From Inhella inkyongensis (lineage in GTDB: Bacteria > Pseudomonadota > Gammaproteobacteria > Burkholderiales > Burkholderiaceae_C): a DNA stretch of 64,000 bases. The number at the start of each line of letters is the position of its first letter. Position 1 is the stretch's first letter. The stretch lies in assembly GCF_005952805.1 (NCBI RefSeq), contig NZ_CP040709.1:434001-498000 (forward strand), written 5' to 3'. The notes beneath the pieces were generated by a model, which was not told the DNA's origin, ran no database searches, and worked only from the letters and a program-made list of their open reading frames with translations. A program made the translations under genes and the position numbers. Below are positions 1 to 8,727 of the stretch, piece after piece.

Positions 1-357
1 CTCGCGGCTCATGCAGCCGGCGTCGCCGTCGGTGAAGCGAAAGTGCAGCAGCTCCTGGCGCTGGGCGGGGCTCAGGCCGCGCACATGCGCCTGCAGCCAG
101 TCATTGGTGGCGGCCACCTCGGTGCGCAGGGCCTCCAGCGTCGGGGTCTCCACCGTGTTGGTGGCCTCAAAGGGGGCGGCCTCGCCGGCCAGATGGGCGC
201 GGAACAGGCGGTCCACCACATGGATGTGATTGAGGGTTCGCAGACTGGCGTGCAGCGTGTCGGCGTGCTCGGGGCCGAGCTGGGCCAGGCCTGCCAACAG
301 CTCGGCGTCGGCCCAGGCCTTGTAGGCGAACAGGGATTGCAGGGTGTCGGTGCTCAT
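1..357 (-). CDS. DinB family protein (3' end outside window)
   Basis: The minus-strand frame from an ATG at 357 runs open to the window edge for 119 codons, so the C-terminus is missing. It begins MSTDTLQSLFAYKAWADAEL and contains a histidine-bearing segment LRTLNHIHVVDRLFRAHL. This matches the DinB-like four-helix-bundle family: an N-terminal helix carrying a YxxWA pattern, then an NHxxxxD metal-binding segment near residues 45-52. Family members are metal-dependent proteins, some of them thiol transferases, and most lack a known substrate. It is divergent from the PfpI-like gene that starts 88 bp away. The family call is fairly secure; the function is unknown. Confidence 0.75.
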   Translation of the reverse strand, partial: MSTDTLQSLFAYKAWADAELLAGLAQLGPEHADTLHASLRTLNHIHVVDRLFRAHLAGEAAPFEATNTVETPTLEALRTEVAATNDWLQAHVRGLSPAQRQELLHFRFTDGDAGCMSRE

Positions 358-445
358 GGCCGTTCATCATGGCAGCGCTTTGATGTTTTCTTGATGCCCG
401 TTGGCGAGCATGTGGGCGTTCTCAACTGCTGCAAGGCGAGTCGCC

Positions 446-1555
446 ATGAAGATCCATCAAGCTTTTTCCGCTCTGGTGCTGGGGTGTGTTGCCCTGGCCG
501 CCCAGGCCAGTCCCAAGGTGCTGCTGGTGCTCAGCAGCGAAGGCCGTGACGCGGGCAAGACTCGCCCCGGCTTCGAGATGGATGAATACGCGCTGGCCTA
601 TCAGGTGCTGCGCGCCAACGGCCTGCAGATCGAGGTGGCCAGCCCGGCCGGCGGTGCGGTCGAGGCCGACAAGTTCAACCCGGAGGATGACCACATCAAG
701 GCCCTGCCGCCCGAGGCCCTTGCGCTGCTGAAGGCTACTCGTCGCACCGGCGAGTTGAAGGTGGGCGAGCACCAGGCGATCTTCGTGGTGGGTGGCAAGG
801 GGGCGATGTTCGACCTGCCGCGTGACCCCGCTCTGGCCCATCTGTTGGGGGCCCATGTGCAGCGCGGTGGCGTGCTGGCGGCGGTCTGCCACGGGTCGGC
901 AGCGTTTGCTGAGGTCAGGATTGAGGGGCGCCCCTTGGTGCAAGGTCGCCGGGTTACCGGCTTCACGGACGAAGAGGAGGCGGTGTTCGGCAAGCGCTGG
1001 GCCAAGGAGTACCCCTTCTGGCTGGAGCAGCGCTTGCGCGAACAGGGCGCGCGTTGGGAGGAGGCTGCGCTGATGAGCCCCAAGGTGGTGGTGGATGGCC
1101 GTCTGGTGACCGGCCAGAACCCCTTCTCCACGGCCCAAGCGGCCGAAGAGTTGGTGCGCCTGCTGGGCCAGAAGCCCGTGGCGCGCACGCCCTTCAAGGA
1201 GGAAGCCAGCATGAATTTGGTGACACGCTGGCTGGGCGGCGAGAAACAGGCGGTGCGGGCGGCGCTGCAGGCCGAGCCGCAGAAATACAAGGCCGACCTG
1301 ATCGCCATGCTGGGCGTCTACCAGTTCAAATCGGCCGCCGACGACACCGCTCGCCGCCAGGCCCTTGCCGTGATGGAACTTGCCCAGCCCCACTTCGAGC
1401 ACCCGCGTTTGCGTTTGACCCTGGCCCAGGCGCATGCAGCGCTGGGCGAAGCCGCCGCCGCCCGCCGCTTGCTGCAGGCTTTGCTGGCCGAGCCCAAGTT
1501 GGCGACGCAGGATCGCAACGAGGCGCAGAAGAGCCTGGAGGCTTTGCCGAGCTGA
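446..1555 (+). CDS. Exported DJ-1/PfpI-like protein with helical-repeat C-terminus
   Basis: The product has 369 aa. The ATG at 446 is chosen over an in-frame ATG at 401 because it follows a purine-rich AAGGCGAG stretch and starts a clear signal peptide ([21 protein letters not shown]). Residues 24-235 are a DJ-1/PfpI/type 1 glutamine-amidotransferase-like fold, with Glu44 in PGFEMDEYA and a nucleophile elbow AAVCHGSAA centred on Cys148. That is the pattern of Hsp31/YhbO-type glyoxalases, deglycases or chaperones. About 110 residues at the C-terminus look like TPR-like helical pairs ([15 protein letters not shown], then [20 protein letters not shown]). The stop overlaps the start of the next gene (TGATG), so it probably forms an operon with the two-component pair. 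The periplasmic location and repeat tail are unusual for the family; the substrate is unknown. Confidence 0.8.
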   Translation: MKIHQAFSALVLGCVALAAQASPKVLLVLSSEGRDAGKTRPGFEMDEYALAYQVLRANGLQIEVASPAGGAVEADKFNPEDDHIKALPPEALALLKATRRTGELKVGEHQAIFVVGGKGAMFDLPRDPALAHLLGAHVQRGGVLAAVCHGSAAFAEVRIEGRPLVQGRRVTGFTDEEEAVFGKRWAKEYPFWLEQRLREQGARWEEAALMSPKVVVDGRLVTGQNPFSTAQAAEELVRLLGQKPVARTPFKEEASMNLVTRWLGGEKQAVRAALQAEPQKYKADLIAMLGVYQFKSAADDTARRQALAVMELAQPHFEHPRLRLTLAQAHAALGEAAAARRLLQALLAEPKLATQDRNEAQKSLEALPS

Positions 1556-2247
1556 TGAGCCGCCTGCCTCTGCACATCCTGGTGGTGGAAGACCACGCCC
1601 CCTTGCGTGAGCAGGTGGCAGCGGCCCTGCGCGCGGCCGGCCATCGGGTGGAGGAGGCGGCCGATGGCCGACTGGGCCTGCAGCAGGCGGTGCAGGATCT
1701 GCCCGATGTGCTGGTGCTGGACCTGGGCCTGCCGGGCCTGGACGGCCTGCGCCTGTGCGAACGCCTGCGCGAGCAGGCGGCCCGCCATGTGCCGGTCTTG
1801 ATGCTGACCGCCCGCGATGCCCTGACCGATAAATTGGCCGGCTTCGAGGCTGGCGCTGACGACTACCTCGTCAAGCCATTTGCCGCCGAGGAGCTGCTGG
1901 CGCGCGTGCGGGCGCTGGGCGCACGCCGCCTAGCCGGCGCGCAGCATTGCTTGCAGATCGGGCCGCTGCGCCTGGACCGCCGCAGCGGTGAGGCCTGGCG
2001 CGACGGGCAGCTGTTGGCGCTGCCGCCCACGCCGGCGGCCATCCTGCGCCTGCTGGCCGAGGCCTACCCTCGGGCGCTCACGCGCAGCGAGCTGACTCAC
2101 CGCCTGTGGGCCGATGAGGCGCCGGAGTCTGACCCCTTGCGCAGCCACATCCACCTGCTGCGCCAGGTGTTGGATCGGCCCTTCGCGGCGCCGCCCCTGC
2201 TGCGCACGGTGCACGGGCTGGGCTTTCGCTTGGTGGTCGAGGCATGA
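1555..2247 (+). CDS. OmpR/PhoB-family response regulator
   Basis: The product has 230 aa and starts at the ATG that overlaps the preceding stop by one base. The receiver domain covers residues 7-118, with the acidic pair ED at 12-13, phospho-acceptor Asp56 (VLVLDLGLPG) and the conserved lysine in DYLVKPF. The C-terminal winged helix (about 130-228) has the OmpR pattern ending SHIHLLRQVLD...TVHGLGFRL. It is presumably phosphorylated by the kinase encoded immediately downstream, with which it overlaps by 4 bp (ATGA). Targets cannot be read from the sequence; the exported PfpI-like gene upstream is the obvious co-regulated candidate. Confidence 0.92.
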   Translation: MSRLPLHILVVEDHAPLREQVAAALRAAGHRVEEAADGRLGLQQAVQDLPDVLVLDLGLPGLDGLRLCERLREQAARHVPVLMLTARDALTDKLAGFEAGADDYLVKPFAAEELLARVRALGARRLAGAQHCLQIGPLRLDRRSGEAWRDGQLLALPPTPAAILRLLAEAYPRALTRSELTHRLWADEAPESDPLRSHIHLLRQVLDRPFAAPPLLRTVHGLGFRLVVEA

Positions 2248-3476
2248 GCTACAGCCGGCGATTGATGCTGGCCTTCTGGGCCTTGGCCTTGCTGATCTGC
2301 GCGCTGTTCAGTCTTTTTGCCATGGCCTTTGCCTACACGGTGGAGGACCGATTCCTGGATCGGCAGCTGGCCCAGGAGGCGGCCCGCCTGCAAGCTGGGC
2401 GCGACGCGACGGGACAGTGGCCGCCGCCCAGTGCGCCGCAGTACCGCCTTCTGCTGCAGGCCCGCGAGCTGCCGGATGGCGTGGCCGACCAACTGGCGGC
2501 GGAACCCGGCCGGCGCGAGTTCGCCGGTTCGCAGGGCCGCCACTATCACTTGCTGAAGCTGGAGGAGGCTTGGCTGCTGGCCGAGGTGAGCGACTGGCTG
2601 GTGGTGCGTCCGCAGCGCGAGGGTTTGCTCACCTGGCTGGCCCTGTGGGCCTTGGGTGCCACCTTGCTGGCTTTGGCCCTGGGCGCCTGGCTGGCGCGAC
2701 GCATGGCGGGGCCGTTGGAGCGCTTGGTGCAGCGCTTGCAGCAGGGGCGGCCCGAGCAGCTGCCGCAGGGCCTGGCGCAAGGGCTGGCGCAGGATGAGCT
2801 TGGCACCCTGGCCCGCACCTTGGACGCCCTGCATGCCCGCACCCAGGCCTTCATAGCGCGCGAACAGGCCTTCACGCGCGATGTCAGCCACGAACTGCGC
2901 ACCCCGCTGGCGGTGCTGAAGATGGGCCTGGACCCGCAGCAGACGCGGCTGTGTGCCGCCACCGCGGCGCTGGAGCAAACCCTGGACACCCTGCTGCTGT
3001 TGGCTCGCGAGGATCTGCCCCAGCCGGTCGAGCCGACCGCGCTGCTGCCGCTGGTGGAGCAATGGGCCATCGACACCTTGCCGACGGACGACACGGACGT
3101 GGCGCTGCAGGTGGATTTGCAGGCCGGCGACCGCCTGGCCCTGCCCCCGGAGGTGCTGCGCCTGGTGCTCGCCAATCTGTTGGGCAACGCCTGCGCCCAT
3201 GGGCTGGGTCGGGTGCGGGTGAGCTTCGAGGCTGGGGTGCTGTGCATCCGCAACCCCAGCGCGGCCTTGCCGGCGGGCCTGGGGCAGGCCTTTGTGAAGG
3301 GCGAGGGCAGTGCGGGCTTTGGCCTGGGTTTGAGCATCGTGCGCCGGCTGCTGGAGCGCCACGGCGCCCAGCTCGACATCGGTCACGAAGCCGGCGAGAC
3401 CGAGGTGCGCGTCAGCTTGGGAGGGTCTGCAAACCCCGTGCAGCCCGCGTTTGCGAGAGAACCGGCCGGATCGTAG
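2244..3476 (+). CDS. Membrane sensor histidine kinase
   Basis: The product has 410 aa and its start overlaps the response-regulator stop by 4 bp. The N-terminal membrane helix (LMLAFWALALLICALFSLFA) is followed by a periplasmic region of about 110 residues. A second helix (WLALWALGATLLALALGAWL) and a HAMP-like linker follow. The HisKA box FTRDVSHELRTPLA has the phospho-acceptor near His216. The ATPase domain has an N-box (ANLLGNACAHG) and a glycine loop GFGLGLSIVRRLLERHG but is short. The last 19 or so codons (from about 3419) lie inside a nested palindromic element, so the C-terminal tail has been supplied by that repeat and is probably not part of the catalytic fold. Confidence 0.9.
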   Translation: MSYSRRLMLAFWALALLICALFSLFAMAFAYTVEDRFLDRQLAQEAARLQAGRDATGQWPPPSAPQYRLLLQARELPDGVADQLAAEPGRREFAGSQGRHYHLLKLEEAWLLAEVSDWLVVRPQREGLLTWLALWALGATLLALALGAWLARRMAGPLERLVQRLQQGRPEQLPQGLAQGLAQDELGTLARTLDALHARTQAFIAREQAFTRDVSHELRTPLAVLKMGLDPQQTRLCAATAALEQTLDTLLLLAREDLPQPVEPTALLPLVEQWAIDTLPTDDTDVALQVDLQAGDRLALPPEVLRLVLANLLGNACAHGLGRVRVSFEAGVLCIRNPSAALPAGLGQAFVKGEGSAGFGLGLSIVRRLLERHGAQLDIGHEAGETEVRVSLGGSANPVQPAFAREPAGS

Positions 3477-3691
3477 GCGGCGCGCGAAGGTCGGACTTGA
3501 TGTCCGACGGCCGAGCGCGCCAACGACCGAGACGGCCGGTTATCTCGCAAACCCATGCGGGCCAAAGACTTTTCGGGCGATGGCCGGCGTTGCAAGCCTT
3601 GCTCAGGCCACCAGCCTGAGCTGTGGCTCGCGCCTTGGCCTTCATCCCGAAAAGTCTTGGCGCGGGCGCAGGGGGCTTTGCAGACCCTCCC
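3419..3691. repeat. Nested palindromic element folding as a three-way junction
   Basis: The outer arms GGGAGGGTCTGCAAA (3419-3433) and 3677-3691 are a perfect 15-bp inverted repeat. The base stem continues as GCCCGCG (3443-3449) with CGCGGGC (3661-3667). Two long branches sit inside. Branch one pairs 3450-3468 with 3533-3551 (one mismatch in 19) and ends in the hairpin GTCGGAC-TTGAT-GTCCGAC (3490-3508). Branch two pairs 3562-3577 with 3646-3660 (one bulged A) and ends in GCTCAGG/CCTGAGC around 3601-3621. Nearly the whole element is base-paired. The stop codons of both convergent genes lie within it (3474-3476 and 3642-3644). It has no transposase and no visible coding capacity. Confidence 0.85.
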
Positions 3692-4682
3692 TTGCAGGCA
3701 GTGGGCCAAGTACCGCGCTGAGGCGCGCCGCGCCCAAAGGCGTCAGCGCCAGCGCGCGTTCGCCGCTACGGGTCTGCAGCCATTGCTGCTCCAAGGCATG
3801 GGCCAGCAGCGCGCGCGGCCAGGGTCCGGCCAGGTGGTCGCGGCGCTCGCTCCAGTCCAGGCAGGCGTGGGCCACGGCGGCGGTGCGGCGGCGCCAGGGT
3901 TCGGGGTCCATACCCAGCGCGGCCATGGCGGTCAGGCCGGCATCGGCCAAGCGGTAGTTCGACGCCTCGTCCGGCACCAGCCAGCCATCAGCCAGGCAGT
4001 GTTGGGCCAGGCAGACCCCCAGGCGGCCGGCCAGATGGCCATAGCAGCGGCGGGCGTAGCGCAGCTCGCTCTGCCGCAGCCAGGGGCTGGTGCCGCGCTG
4101 GCGATCGGCCACCAACTGCAACGCCTGCAGGGCCTGGGCCACGTCGGCATCGGCCAGCCGGTAATAGCGATGACGGCCGCGCGGCTCGCAGACCAGCCAG
4201 CCGGCGTCCAGCAACTTGCGCAGGTGTGCGCTGGCGGTGGCTGCGCCCACGCCGGCGGCGCGCGCCAGCTCGCTCGCGCTGGCCAGCTCACCGCTGAGCA
4301 GATGGCTGAGCATGGCGGCGCGGCTGGGGTCGGCGATCAGGGTGGCGAGGGGCTGCAAGTTGCACGGGGCTTGGTCTCTTTCGTTCAGCCCGTAGTCTCG
4401 AAGAACCTGGGCCACGCGCAGCCGGTAGTCGGTAAACAGGCCGGCGCGCCCGGCGGCCTGGGCGGCCCGGTGCTCGCCCTGCTCGCGCCAGGCCCGCACG
4501 CTGGATTCGTCGGTCCAGAAGCTCAGGGACAGCAGCTTGCCGGGCTGGCTCAGGCTCTCGAAGCGTTCGATGGACAGAAAGCCGGGCATCCTTGACAAGG
4601 ATTCGCGCAGGGCGGCAGCCTGGGCCAGGTAGTCGGCCTGTGTGTCGGGCGCGAGCTCGACTTCAAAGATCACCGCGATCAT
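3642..4682 (-). CDS. ABM-domain/ArsR-family fusion transcriptional regulator
   Basis: The product has 346 aa. Residues 1-100 resemble an antibiotic-biosynthesis-monooxygenase (ABM) ferredoxin-like domain: an [12 protein letters not shown] strand, [12 protein letters not shown], then [16 protein letters not shown]. Residues 108-190 are an ArsR-type winged helix ([47 protein letters not shown]). The rest has the conserved tail of long ArsR regulators ([13 protein letters not shown] and [14 protein letters not shown]). Its start overlaps the NIPSNAP stop by 4 bp (ATGA), so the two are co-expressed. The final 16 or so codons lie in the nested palindrome. The fusion suggests the ABM domain senses a ligand; this is inference. 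Confidence 0.85.
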   Translation of the reverse strand: MIAVIFEVELAPDTQADYLAQAAALRESLSRMPGFLSIERFESLSQPGKLLSLSFWTDESSVRAWREQGEHRAAQAAGRAGLFTDYRLRVAQVLRDYGLNERDQAPCNLQPLATLIADPSRAAMLSHLLSGELASASELARAAGVGAATASAHLRKLLDAGWLVCEPRGRHRYYRLADADVAQALQALQLVADRQRGTSPWLRQSELRYARRCYGHLAGRLGVCLAQHCLADGWLVPDEASNYRLADAGLTAMAALGMDPEPWRRRTAAVAHACLDWSERRDHLAGPWPRALLAHALEQQWLQTRSGERALALTPLGAARLSAVLGPLPAREGLQSPLRPRQDFSG

Positions 4683-4990
4683 GCCGGCTGCACCGGTTCG
4701 GTGAAGGTGCGCTGCTCGACGCGAATGAAGCGCTCCTTCGCCGCAAAGGCGAAGTTGGCCTGAGCCTCGGGGTCGGCTTTGAGGCGTTGGCGATAGGTCT
4801 CGTAGGTAGCCAGGCTGTCAAAGCCAATCAGGCCCCAGGCCTCAGTGTTGCTGCCCTCGTGCGGCAGCCAATAACCCAGCAGCTTGCCCCCTAGGCGCGG
4901 AATGATGTGCAACCACGCCTGGGCATAGCGGCGGAAGTCTTCCTTCTGGAAGGGTTCGATTTCGTAGCGAATGAAACAGGTGATCGTCAT
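4679..4990 (-). CDS. NIPSNAP family protein
   Basis: The product has 103 aa. The start at 4990 ([15 protein letters not shown]) is preferred over 5017 because GAGGAA lies about 7 nt upstream. The protein has the NIPSNAP/dimeric alpha-beta barrel signature, with an FxRYEIxPFQ strand, [17 protein letters not shown], and [21 protein letters not shown]. Family members are small cytoplasmic proteins without an established reaction in bacteria. It overlaps and precedes the ABM-ArsR gene, whose N-terminal domain shares the same ferredoxin-like superfamily. A related ligand or regulatory partnership is therefore plausible but unproven. Confidence 0.8.
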   Translation of the reverse strand: MTITCFIRYEIEPFQKEDFRRYAQAWLHIIPRLGGKLLGYWLPHEGSNTEAWGLIGFDSLATYETYRQRLKADPEAQANFAFAAKERFIRVEQRTFTEPVQPA

Positions 4991-5062
4991 GGCGGGTTCC
5001 TCATGCAGAGCCGCCATGTTCGGGGCCGGGCCGCCCTCAAGACTTCGTTGCAGAACGAAGCA

Positions 5063-5599
5063 TCAGCCCGCGGGCTCCAGGGCCAGGGTCCATTGGTGGC
5101 GGTCTTCAAAGGGCAGCAGGAACAGCATCCGCCCGGTTTCCCGGAAGGTTCCCTCCAGCATCAGGCGCCCATCGTTGGAGCGGTAGACCCGCAGGCCGCG
5201 ATGGTGACGCACTTGGCCGGGCAGGATGGGCACGCCCCGCACGGGGACTTCCTGCTCATGGCTCAGCACCCCGTCCTGCCATTGCACACCTGGGCCGGGT
5301 GCGTGGAGCGCCAGGCTGCGCTCGACCCATTGGCCGTCGCGGTGCTGCCAGCGCCAGTTGAGGGTTTCGCGGGTTTGGCTCAGGGTCAGCAAGGAGTCCG
5401 GCTGCAGCGCCTCCAAGTCCACCCAGGGATTGGGGAAGTGCTGGGCACGCTGGGTGCCGAGACCTCGAAAGCGGTAGCTGCCGCTCAAGGACGTCATCGC
5501 GTTCTGCGTTCGGGCGGGTGGTGTCTGCGCGCAGGCTGTCAAAGACAAAACGGCGGCGCCCAATAGGTAGTGACGCCGGTTCAGGCGATCACACTCCAT
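5063..5599 (-). CDS. Putative lipoprotein of unknown function
   Basis: The product has 178 aa. The N-terminus MECDRLNRRHYLLGAAVLSL carries a twin arginine, a hydrophobic stretch and a lipobox LTAC, so it is probably a membrane-anchored lipoprotein. The mature part is beta-rich with many tryptophans and arginines (NWRWQHRDGQWVERSLAL, RMLFLLPFEDRHQWTLAL). I do not recognise a named family. The start overlaps the 3' end of dadA by 11 bp on the same strand, suggesting read-through transcription from dadA. Confidence 0.65.
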   Translation of the reverse strand: MECDRLNRRHYLLGAAVLSLTACAQTPPARTQNAMTSLSGSYRFRGLGTQRAQHFPNPWVDLEALQPDSLLTLSQTRETLNWRWQHRDGQWVERSLALHAPGPGVQWQDGVLSHEQEVPVRGVPILPGQVRHHRGLRVYRSNDGRLMLEGTFRETGRMLFLLPFEDRHQWTLALEPAG

Positions 5600-6860
5600 A
5601 GAAGTGGAATTCCGTTTCCGGGCGTTTGCCGCTCATCAAGAGTGCCAGAGCCTGCCCGCTGCCCGCCCCATGGGTCCAGCCCAGGGTGCCGTGGCCGCAG
5701 TTCAGCCATAGGTTGCTCAAGCGCTTGCTGCGCCCGATGTAGGGAATGTTGGTGGGCGTGCTGGGGCGCAGGCCGGTCCAGTAATTGGGCTCGCTCAGAT
5801 CGGCCACGCCGGGGAACAGCTCTTCATAGCGCTGCACCAGCGCGGCGCAGCGGGTGCGGGCGGTGGGGGTGTCCAGGCGGGTGTCCAGTCCCACCAGCTC
5901 GGCCGTGCCGGCGATGCGGATCTGGTTGCCCAGGCGGCTGATGGCGATCTTGCGCGTGTCGTCCAGCAGGCTGACGGTGCTGGCCGCCTCGGGGCGCTTG
6001 AGATTCAGAGTGGCCGAGTAGCCCTTGGCCGGGTAGATGTTCAGGCAATCGGCCACCGGATTGACCAGGCCGGGCGCGTAGCTGGCCAGGGCCACCACAT
6101 AGGCGTCGGCCTTGAGGGTCTCGGTCTGCCCATCGGGATTGCGGACGCGCACGCCGCTGATCTGCTGGCCTTGCTTTTCCAGCGCCAGGATGTGTGTGTT
6201 GAAGCGCTTGACGGCGCCGCGCTCAAAGCACTTTTGTGCCAGCTTCTGGGTAAAGACCAGGGCGTCACCGCTCTCGTCGCTGGGCGTGTAGGTGCCGCCA
6301 AAGATGTTCGGTCCAAAACGAGCCAGTGCCGGTTCGACCTTCAGCACCTCGTCGCGGCTCAGCACGCGCCGGTCCACGCCGTGGCGACGCATCACCTCGG
6401 CGCCGGCGGCGCCGTTGTCCAAATCCTGCTGGCTGCTGAAGAAATGCAGGATGCCCTTCTCCAGTCGGTTGTACTCAATGCCGGTGGCCGGCACCAACTC
6501 CTTGAGGCAGGCGTGGCTGTAACGGCCCAGTTGAACCAACTCTTCGACGTTTCGCTCAAAGCTGGCGGTGGTGCACTGCATCAGGAAGCCCAGGCCATAG
6601 CGCATCTGGGCCAGCTCCAGGCGGGGCCGGAACAGCAGCGGGGAGTCATCCTTCAGCAGCCACTTGGCCACCTTGATGGGCACCCAGGCATTGGCCCAGG
6701 GCTCACAGAAGCTGACCGAAATCTGCGCGCCATTGGCATAGCTGGTTTCGAGGGCGGCGTCGCTCTGGCGATCCACTAGGACCACCTCATGCCCGCACTC
6801 CAACAAATACCAGGCGGTGCTGACGCCCACGATGCCGGCGCCCAGTACGACCACTTTCAT
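5589..6860 (-). CDS. dadA: D-amino acid dehydrogenase
   Basis: The product has 423 aa, the usual length for DadA small subunits. The N-terminal FAD-binding motif is VVVLGAGIVGVSTAWYL followed by the acidic end of the second strand (LVDRQ). Typical DadA sequence follows (SYANGAQISVSFCEPWA; WTGLRPSTPTNIPYIG; GHGTLGWTHGAGSGQ). It oxidatively deaminates D-amino acids such as D-alanine to 2-oxo acids at the inner membrane, passing electrons to quinone. The upstream 269 bp (6861-7129) is its promoter region. It shows only a duplicated CAACCGGGT at 7047-7069 that I cannot assign. No alr/dadX lies beside it. Confidence 0.93.
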   Translation of the reverse strand: MKVVVLGAGIVGVSTAWYLLECGHEVVLVDRQSDAALETSYANGAQISVSFCEPWANAWVPIKVAKWLLKDDSPLLFRPRLELAQMRYGLGFLMQCTTASFERNVEELVQLGRYSHACLKELVPATGIEYNRLEKGILHFFSSQQDLDNGAAGAEVMRRHGVDRRVLSRDEVLKVEPALARFGPNIFGGTYTPSDESGDALVFTQKLAQKCFERGAVKRFNTHILALEKQGQQISGVRVRNPDGQTETLKADAYVVALASYAPGLVNPVADCLNIYPAKGYSATLNLKRPEAASTVSLLDDTRKIAISRLGNQIRIAGTAELVGLDTRLDTPTARTRCAALVQRYEELFPGVADLSEPNYWTGLRPSTPTNIPYIGRSKRLSNLWLNCGHGTLGWTHGAGSGQALALLMSGKRPETEFHFYGV

Positions 6861-7129
6861 GGCGTCTCCTTGTCTTGATGGGGCGCACGTTAGCTGATCT
6901 GCTTCGCAGGCCTGGATGACGTAGGAATGACAGAAGTCAGGCCCCGAAGCAGGTGTGCGGTTTTGCCAACTGCGGGGGCTTTCTCACCCAAATTGGGGGT
7001 GGGCTTTTTCCCGGCGCGGAGCACACTGCAGTCATGCTTCAACAGCGCCAACCGGGTTTGTCAACCGGGTGAGTGCTAGGAGCGCTTCAGTGCAAGTCTG
7101 TAGAGCTTCACGCAATTGAGAGGTACCCC

Positions 7130-7357
7130 ATGCGACTCGCTCCCGCACTGCGTTTTCTGCGTCGCCGCTCTGCGCCGGTGGTGCATCCCCACGATCCTGC
7201 CGACCTGGGTACCGCGTTCGGCATGGAGGCCACCCTGGAAGAGGATGGCGACTTTGAAACCCGCAGCAAGGGCTATGCGGTACTGGAAAGCCAGCGCGCC
7301 CACCCATCCGTCGAGAGCCCGATGGACTGGGTGCGCAAGCGCCGGCCCAATAGCTGA
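7130..7357 (+). CDS. Small hypothetical protein
   Basis: The product is 75 aa starting at an ATG 7-8 nt after GAGAGG. It has a basic N-terminus (MRLAPALRFLRRRSAPVVHP), an acidic middle (EATLEEDGDFETRS) and a basic tail (MDWVRKRRPNS). There is no membrane segment or known domain. It resembles short uncharacterised proteins of Burkholderiales, but I cannot name a family. The reading frame is supported by the ribosome-binding site and the tidy fit between dadA (divergent) and usp (convergent, 3 bp away). The frame on the opposite strand (7032-7307) has no comparable start. Confidence 0.6.
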   Translation: MRLAPALRFLRRRSAPVVHPHDPADLGTAFGMEATLEEDGDFETRSKGYAVLESQRAHPSVESPMDWVRKRRPNS

Positions 7358-7360
7358 GGT

Positions 7361-7783
7361 TTAGCGGATCAGCAGCACCGGCACCTCGGATTGCGCCAGC
7401 ACCTTGGTGCTGATGGAGCCGAGCACCAAACCGCGCAAGGCGCTGTGGCCGTGGCTGCCCATCATGATGAGGTCGTGCTTGCCCTTGGCCGCCACGCTGG
7501 CGATGACATCGGCAGCATGGCCGATCTTGTAGACAAACTCGGCCTCGACCCCCTGCTTGGCGAAGAAAGTGCGCAGGGGCTTGAACACTTTCTCGGCCTC
7601 GTCCTGGTAGTAGGCCTGCAGCGTTTCCTTGGCGATCACGGCGGCGGCTCGTGGCGGCACGGCGGGTACCACGGTGAGCAAGGTGTAGCGGTGTTGGCTA
7701 CCCAGCCATTCATCGTGGGTGGTCAGGTAGGCCAGGGCCTTCTTGGTGTAGGGGCTGCCGTCGACGGCGACGAGGACTTTCAT
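7361..7783 (-). CDS. Universal stress protein (UspA family)
   Basis: The product has 140 aa, a single Usp domain. It begins MKVLVAVDGSPYTKKALAYL and ends with the ATP-binding loop GSHGHSALRGLVLGS followed by STKVLAQSEVPVLLIR, fitting the G-2x-G-9x-G(S/T) signature of ATP-binding Usp proteins. It is a cytoplasmic stress-response protein of unknown client. It is transcribed alone, and its stop nearly abuts that of the convergent small gene. Confidence 0.93.
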   Translation of the reverse strand: MKVLVAVDGSPYTKKALAYLTTHDEWLGSQHRYTLLTVVPAVPPRAAAVIAKETLQAYYQDEAEKVFKPLRTFFAKQGVEAEFVYKIGHAADVIASVAAKGKHDLIMMGSHGHSALRGLVLGSISTKVLAQSEVPVLLIR

Positions 7784-7848
7784 GGGGCGCTCCAGGGGAT
7801 GACGGGACGCAGTGTGCCCGTGGCCCGCATGGCCCTATTTGCTTGGGG

Positions 7849-8727
7849 TCAAACTGTCAGGCCCAGCGCTTCGATGAAGCCATCCTGCTCGCCCTTGCCG
7901 GCATAGCCGCGTGCATTGGCCACCACGCGGCAGCGGCCCATCCGGTAGTCGTGTCGGCAGTGCAGATGGCCGTGCAGCCACAAGTCAGCCTGCGGCAAGA
8001 GGGCATCCAGCGCGCTGCAAAAACCCGCCGTGCCGGGCGTCAGGCCATAGCGTGGGTCTGCACTCAGGCCGCTGGGCGCAAAGTGGGTGACGACGACGGT
8101 ACGGCCCTCGAAGGGCTGGGCCAAGGCGGCGCGCAGCCAGTCCTGGTCGGCCAGGGCCAGTTCGCGCAGGCGTTCGGCCAACATGGGCTTGTCGTCTTCC
8201 AGGGCGCTGAAGCGGCGCAGGTAGAAGTTGGCGGCGCGGTAGGCCTTGTCGCGCGCCTTGAGTTGGGCCGCCATGGGGCTGCGGGGATCGACCAGCAGGT
8301 CGAAGTCGGCCCATAGCGTGCAGCCCAGGAAGCGGACGCCGTCGATGACGATCAGCTCGCGGTCCAGCCACTCAATGCCGAGCCGCTCGCAGCAGGCCCG
8401 CAGTTGGGTTTGCGCCTGCGGCCAGGGCAGGCCGTCGTACTCGTGGTTGCCGGGCACATAGAGCACCCGCTTCCAGGGGGCGCCCAGGCGCGGTGAGAAA
8501 CGGCTCAAGCCCCAATCGGCGTCGGGGCCAAAGGGCAGCAGGTGCGAGCCGGCCTGGTAGGAGCCGATATCGCCCGCCAGCACCAGCACATTCGCGTCGG
8601 GCACGACCTGGGGCTGGAACGCGGGGTCGCGCTCCAGATGCAGGTCGCTGAACAGCTGGAGGCGCAGATCAGGTCGCCCCGTGGCAGGCCTTGAACTTCT
8701 TGCCGCTGCCGCAGTGGCAGGGGTCAT
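7849..8727 (-). CDS. Calcineurin-like metallophosphoesterase
   Basis: The product is up to 292 aa. The dinuclear-metal motifs are visible: [10 protein letters not shown] (D-x-H), LVLAGDIGS (GD), [12 protein letters not shown] (GNHE), VVVTHFAPS and DLWLHGHLH (GHxH). The substrate of this YmdB/ser-thr-phosphatase-like subgroup is unknown. The only standard start in frame is the ATG at 8727, which overlaps the upstream SEC-C gene by 59 bp. The conserved domain begins around residue 20, so translation might initiate later at a non-ATG codon. The overlap implies cotranscription with the SEC-C gene. Confidence 0.85.
   Translation of the reverse strand: MTPATAAAARSSRPATGRPDLRLQLFSDLHLERDPAFQPQVVPDANVLVLAGDIGSYQAGSHLLPFGPDADWGLSRFSPRLGAPWKRVLYVPGNHEYDGLPWPQAQTQLRACCERLGIEWLDRELIVIDGVRFLGCTLWADFDLLVDPRSPMAAQLKARDKAYRAANFYLRRFSALEDDKPMLAERLRELALADQDWLRAALAQPFEGRTVVVTHFAPSGLSADPRYGLTPGTAGFCSALDALLPQADLWLHGHLHCRHDYRMGRCRVVANARGYAGKGEQDGFIEALGLTV

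Noticed and set aside
3419..3691. The nested palindrome as an insertion sequence or integron attC site
   Set aside because: No transposase, no flanking direct duplication that I can see, and it lacks the short R/L core boxes and bulge pattern expected of attC. A palindromic repeat is the simpler reading.
7032..7307. A 91-codon minus-strand frame opposite the small gene at 7130
   Set aside because: No ribosome-binding site and no domain. The plus-strand frame has GAGAGG at good spacing.
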